Source of the DNA: Hortaea werneckii
Lineage: Eukaryota > Ascomycota > Dothideomycetes > Mycosphaerellales > Teratosphaeriaceae
Direction of reading: 5' to 3'
DNA: 64,000 bases
Assembly: GCA_037044905.1 (NCBI GenBank)
Contig: JBAOKB010000097.1
Location: forward strand, 1-64,000
This document shows positions 59,440-64,000 of the stretch, piece after piece. A program made the position numbers and the translations under genes. Position 1 is the first letter of the stretch. Every line of letters starts with the position of its first letter. Under the pieces are notes generated by a model. The model worked only from the letters and a program-made list of their open reading frames with translations. It searched no databases and was not told the DNA's origin.

Positions 59440-61122
59440 GTTTTTCTTGCTCTCAAAGGAAGTCAATTGTAGACGACTCTGTCAACCTCCATCGCCGTCA
59501 AGTTATGTGCTTTCCCACTCTGGACAAACCTTCTTTTTTGCATTTTCAGGCAGATACCGCCATGACTTCTGCTTCTGGGAAGTTGGGGCTTCAGGAAGAT
59601 TGTATCTAGGGTTGGCAAGGGTTAGAACAGAGATGGGAATGTCACGCCGGGTTCGTCCTATGTCGACATCACGGAGGAGTATCTCGATTCGGGATGGAGG
59701 GTCCGTGTTGCCATTCTCCTCGAACACACGGTTTCGGTTTTGCTTCCCGACGACGAGGTTGGGGAAATGAATTCTGGTAAAGATGTGGGTGTGGTTTGAC
59801 TTGGCTTCTGTCTGGCGATGCCTCCTTCCGCGGTTTCGGGGCTCCCTGTTCCATATTTGAAATCCCTGGTCACTGGACGAGAAAGTAGATAGCTGAAGAG
59901 CGAACATTTGGATTGAGAGTTGCTCTGGTTCTGGGATGCGGGATGTCAACCACATTGGGTTACGAGAAGAATCATCGTGAAAAAGGACAGAAGGCTCCAG
60001 CTCCGCACGTATACCATTGCCAGTTGGTGCCAATTGCTGTGGACTTCTCAATAGGTGAACATAGCCTTCTACTTATCAAGCCCCGAGTGCAATATAACCA
60101 CACCAACATACACAGAAGCAAGAAAATCATAAGTCAAAGTGTCCATCAAGACACTGGAAACCGACACCCTCACCACGACGTCTGATCATCAATCCCCTCA
60201 CCGCTACTTCCTCCCGACAAAGCCTGCAGCAGCTCCGAGGGAGTTGCAACGCTATGCGAACAAAGGAACAGACAATGCCACCAGCAGAAGACAACGTTCG
60301 ATCGCCGACACCGACGTGAAGCTATTCCCAAAGGAAACATGACGGATTCCGAGGGACTCAATGCAGTGAAACAATCCGAGAGCCAGGTTATCTAGCGCTC
60401 GCACAGTCGTAAACCATGGTACCGACGAAGGATGAAAAGTGACAGAGCGGGATGTGACGCCCTGGGTTGAAGGATTTGTACGACGTATCCTCGTAGAGAC
60501 AATAGGAGCAAAGTCGTGTCTTCCGAGATCTGCTAGATTCAGTATGTAGTACAAAAAAAAAAAAAAAGAAATACCTAGGTACATCGCACCTCCCTCCCAA
60601 CCTCAGACGACACATCTCTGGCTGCATCTTGTGGAATGGGTGTGTCCCTGCAGGTGACACGTTCACAACAGCAGGGGCAGTAGAATGGAATCGTACAGCT
60701 GGGTAGCGGCAAAAACGTCACCCATTGAACCGGGTCAGCGAAAACACGGCATATCTAGATTCTGCTGGGTCGCTTAAAACACGCAGGGAAAATGAAATGG
60801 CAATATATGCAATATGCAGCTTTAAAAAGGACTAGAAATCTTATATGCAGGACAAGAAGTTCCTGGGAGTAGTCTATAGCGGCAGCATGCCGGTAATGTA
60901 CTTTGGTACATCTACCACGCGGGGTACGACCTCAAGTACATTCGTGAGGTGGATGGGGACTCATGTGTGGGTATAACCTAGTGACGGGTCGGATATGGGT
61001 TGTATTGTATATGACTACAGAGCCTTCACGTGACTTTTTTGGCTTCTTGGCTGCAACCAGCGTTAACGAGGGAGATTCATTATACAGAGACAAACACGAC
61101 TATAAATCAAGCAATAGCTATC
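59440..61122. other. Intergenic, no gene seen
   Basis: A 182-codon minus-strand frame at 59503-60051 has no recognisable content and a composition unlike the real genes, so it is not called. Other frames are short. An A15-type tract lies near 60553-60567. Confidence 0.5.
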
Positions 61123-63401
61123 CTAAAGCCAAGGCATCTCGGCCTTTTTAATCTCCTCCATCTTTTCGGTCCACTTCCAATCCTTCAGTGTCTCTGCACC
61201 AACACTCCGTTTGTTTGAGAGTGCCTGCTTCCTGAGCTCGCGTAGCTTCTCGTCTTTCGCTTCGATATGGTGGACAGGAAGACTCTCAAGCTCAGCAGCC
61301 TGTTTTGTCGACAGCGAGGATTGTCGGATGTGTCGCCACAATTTGCGGGCATCATCCTGTTGCGCGACTGGGAGGGAAGATTTGTTGGTAGAAGGACTTT
61401 GGTCCACGTGCGGACGAATTGGAGATGGTGGGCGGATGATGAGGGCCGATGCAGAGGTTGAGCGTCTGTTCGTTCCCAAGTGTAGATCTGTGGACGCAGC
61501 GACGTCGTTGTTACCAGCAGTAAAGACACAAGCAGATTTGAAAGATGCGTGAGCCGTGGGCCCAGAATCATCAACAGGAGGTTCAATGCCTAACGCTGAG
61601 GGGAGCGTGTCGATGTCTGTGACGATCACTGACGGCTTTGGCTCCTCATCGACAAGATATTCCCTGTCTAAGTCACGTATGAGTGTTTGGCGAACTTGTC
61701 TCACGGCTTCCGAGGCCGTTACTTCGACACCGAGGCAACGATCAATGAGCCCAATAGCGCGACGTGGGCTATAGTGGTCTGCCAGGTGGATGGCAATCTT
61801 TGTGTGCACTTCATCAGAGATGCTGAGGTCATTCAACGCTGTCGGTAAACTCCAGCGAGATTCTGCCTTTGGTCTTCTGAGCTTTGCTGTGTGGCGAACA
61901 TTGACGACGTTGTCGTGAGGCAAGAGGGAATGTCTGTAACGAGCCTCAACATGTAAAAGATCTGTGTCGAGAGTGCCAACTATGCTCTCCAATTCCTCGA
62001 AAAGAGAGCTGGTGTCCCCTCCGAATCGTTTGCGGCCGTCAAATTGAGCTTGGGTACGCTGACGCTGACAAAGAGCGAGCATGTTTGATTGATCTTGAGG
62101 TCCTTTGCTGTCTTCTGGCCGACAATGTCAAGTATTTGGCAGCCAGGCGCCGGCTTGAAGCAGAGGCGAAGACTGGTGACAGAGCCGAGGCTTGTATCAT
62201 CAGATCGGGTACTGAAGTGCTTGAAGCCTATCACACCATCTGTGCTGACATCGAGGGCACGGGAGAGCACTGTTCCTTCAATTGCCACCCAAATAGATCC
62301 CGCGGACCCGGCATCGACAGCCATTCGATCGGCGGTCACGTCCAACAAAACATGTGGAATGCTGAGACAGGCTAAATGTGTTCCATGATCTAATAGCCTC
62401 GAGGGGGCTTTGATCGGCGGTCGTGGAGTCAGCTCGGTCGACGGCGACCTCTTCGCCGAAGAGTCTGGAGATGAAACGCAAGACGGAGACACACCGGGAC
62501 ATGCGTCGTCGCGTGGTGCAATTCTTTCGTTTCCTAGTATCTCATTGGTAGACACCGTAGAGTCAGTGAAGGAGCGTTGGGTGAGTTGCTGTTCCGTATC
62601 AACCACAAGGGGAGGAGTCGTTTCTCCGGAGACGTCGATACCGCTACTATAGGTGTCGAACGTGTCTGCTCGCCTTTCGACTTCGGAGCTCTTTTTGCGG
62701 GTGTTGGAGAGGCAACGGAAAATGGTTGCTTCAGGCTCGTTGTGGCGTACAGCAGTTGTTGCCTTAGTGCGGCTAGCAATGCCCTGTTTGACCTTCGAAA
62801 GCATGCGACGGCTTACTGAGCGATGGCGCTGAATTCGAGGCGCAGGACTGGGAGGGTCTGCAAATGGTGAGATGGTAGGACAGTCGTCTGCGATCTGGGT
62901 TGGAAGAGTGACGTTGGAAGCGCCAGTATGAGTCAGAGTCTGGGCCTCAAGAGAAGGTCGGTGTTGACTGTGACAATAAGACGTTGGGGGGGCTATCGCG
63001 CAGCTTGGCGAAGCCGGCGCAGTGAAGAGACACGGTGGTGGTATGTCTGGGCAGAGGACGTCCTGTCTCAAGTTCTCTCTTGTCTTGCGAACCCTCAACG
63101 GCGTCTCTGTTTGGCCACAAGCTGAATGGTCTCGTTGCCGGTTCAGCGCAGGCTTGTTACCTGGCGAAAGCGCTCGGAAAGGAATCGGTGTCAGCGTGGA
63201 GGCTTGCCATGGGCGCAGGCCCAGAGCAACGGAAGCGCTTCCTGCCAAATTCAATTCTTCATCCGCATGCGTGGCTCCTCGACATGGGGTAAGTGGTGCT
63301 TGATTCTGGCCACAAGTCAGGATCTCTTCGCCAACCCGTCGGTGAAAGAATGCAGTCCTTCTCTGCGGCCGAGCGAGACGTACCTCCTTGTTCGCCATCA
63401 A
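61123..63401 (-). CDS. Uncharacterised conserved-looking protein with a frame break
   Basis: Two overlapping frames on the same strand make one gene. The first (63401 to about 62017) begins with an unconvincing stretch; the part from PTISPFADPPSP, or an internal start MLSKVKQGIASRTK (about 62803), onward looks real and runs through a Ser/Thr-rich region to LACLSIPHVLLDV, WVAIEGTVLSRALDV, LRLCFKPAPGCQILDIVG and LFVSVSVPKLNL. The second continues with SSLFEELESIVGTLDTDLLHVEARYRHSLLPHDNVV and a helical C-terminus ending KAEMPWL. They connect by a -1 shift at a GGGG tract (CCCC at 62016-62019). Alternatives: a missing base in the assembly, a real mutation, a 62-nt intron (62057-61996, GTACCC...TCGAG) that would restore frame at the cost of the VPKLNL segment, or programmed slippage. 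Function unknown. The 5' end is unresolved; ATGGCGAACAAGGAG at 63398 is followed by a GTACGT donor. Confidence 0.6.
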
Positions 63402-64000
63402 GACTTATTCTTCATGCGCCACCGTCTCGCCAAGAACCACGAAACTGACGAGCTGGCGGCCTCGCTTTCCGAGCATGTAGTAGACTACTACACCAATGGG
63501 TCCGCCGACGCAAAGAAAGATGACAAACCCAAACGCAATTTTGTTCATCTCGAATCTCAAGACGTCCGAAGCTATGCGATCATTTGTCGTCGCCCTTAGT
63601 CCGCTTGTCGGTCTGCTAAATACACTTGGTCGAAGTTTGTATAGTTGGAGTTGGTTGCCAAAAGAAACATCGTGAGGCTTTCCAGATGTCGAGCGAACTG
63701 ACAAGCGCAGTTGCATCACGTTGCTGTGGCAGTAGCGAGCGTGAAGCTGGGCAATTGCAGGGCCCCGAAACAGGCAACCGCTTAGTCGATAGCACCAGTT
63801 GCAATTACCAAGTGTAGCTCGTGCGGAGAGGAGTTGCGATGAATTCTCCAGTGCTTCGGGTGTTGTACTGCGCTCGATCGCTACATTTGCCTGGATGCTG
63901 TTCAATGGCCTTCTCAGTTTCCTGTCGCAACGGTAGCAGTAGAAGTATCCGTACTGCTCATGACCTTTGACAAGGTCTCGTCGTCCATATTCAAGAAATT
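63402..64000. other. Right edge, no certain gene
   Basis: A minus-strand frame at 63405-63905 includes a 47-residue candidate (start 63548, MNKIAFGFVIFLCVGGPIG) that looks like a single membrane helix plus a basic end. It may be a small membrane protein or a first exon of the gene to its left; neither can be shown. Nothing else is seen before the window ends. Confidence 0.35.

Noticed and set aside
59503..60051. 182-codon minus-strand frame downstream of the tRNA
   Set aside because: No recognisable motif, Arg/Asn/Pro-rich shuffled composition, and no sign of splice or start context; probably chance.
1..64000. CRISPR arrays, phage, plasmid or bacterial operon features
   Set aside because: The gene content, introns and tRNA intron are eukaryotic; no regularly spaced repeats were seen.

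Overview
The window is nuclear DNA of a filamentous ascomycete (Pezizomycotina, probably Dothideomycetes; the class is an inference from protein resemblance only). The evidence is short GT-AG introns (about 50-110 nt, two or three longer low-complexity ones), single-copy eukaryotic housekeeping genes on both strands, the five-domain AROM polypeptide, a nuclear tRNA-Gln with an intron, homopolymer and microsatellite tracts between genes, and no operons, plasmid, phage or CRISPR features. About 23 protein genes and one tRNA gene can be supported. Intron positions were read by eye from splice signals, frame and family conservation.

Layout. 0-8.5 kb: an uncharacterised gene cut by the left edge, two minus-strand uncharacterised genes that share a SANT/Myb-like C-terminal pattern, then about 3 kb without a clear gene but with one orphan coding-like segment. 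8.5-21 kb is a housekeeping block: CDC45 (replication), an OPT-family transporter, a short protein that is only the N-terminal region of PRMT3-type arginine methyltransferases, RAD6/UBC2, a DGK1-like diacylglycerol kinase and HIS5. 21-37 kb is an accessory-like block: a small secreted Cys/Thr-rich protein, a Dabb-GFA fusion, a secreted GH79 glycoside hydrolase, an uncharacterised membrane protein, an alpha/beta hydrolase, and a convergent pair of a secreted GMC oxidoreductase and an MFS sugar transporter with eight introns and an 8-nt micro-exon.

38-64 kb: an atypical Rho-like GTPase diverging from a PRPP synthetase with a large insertion, an uncharacterised gene beside a 32-nt C run, a gene-poor 3 kb stretch with tandem repeats, a triose-phosphate-translocator family transporter, UDP-glucose dehydrogenase, an uncharacterised gene, ARO1 (1,630 aa, no intron), tRNA-Gln(CUG), and an uncharacterised gene whose reading frame breaks at a GGGG tract.

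No single gene cluster for a pathway is visible. HIS5, ARO1 and PRPP synthetase all feed amino-acid or nucleotide synthesis (PRPP is the entry substrate for histidine and tryptophan), but they are dispersed. The observations most worth following are the methyltransferase-less PRMT3-like protein, the -1 frame break near the right end, the degenerate Rho-like GTPase, the micro-exon, and an exact E2F-type site upstream of CDC45.
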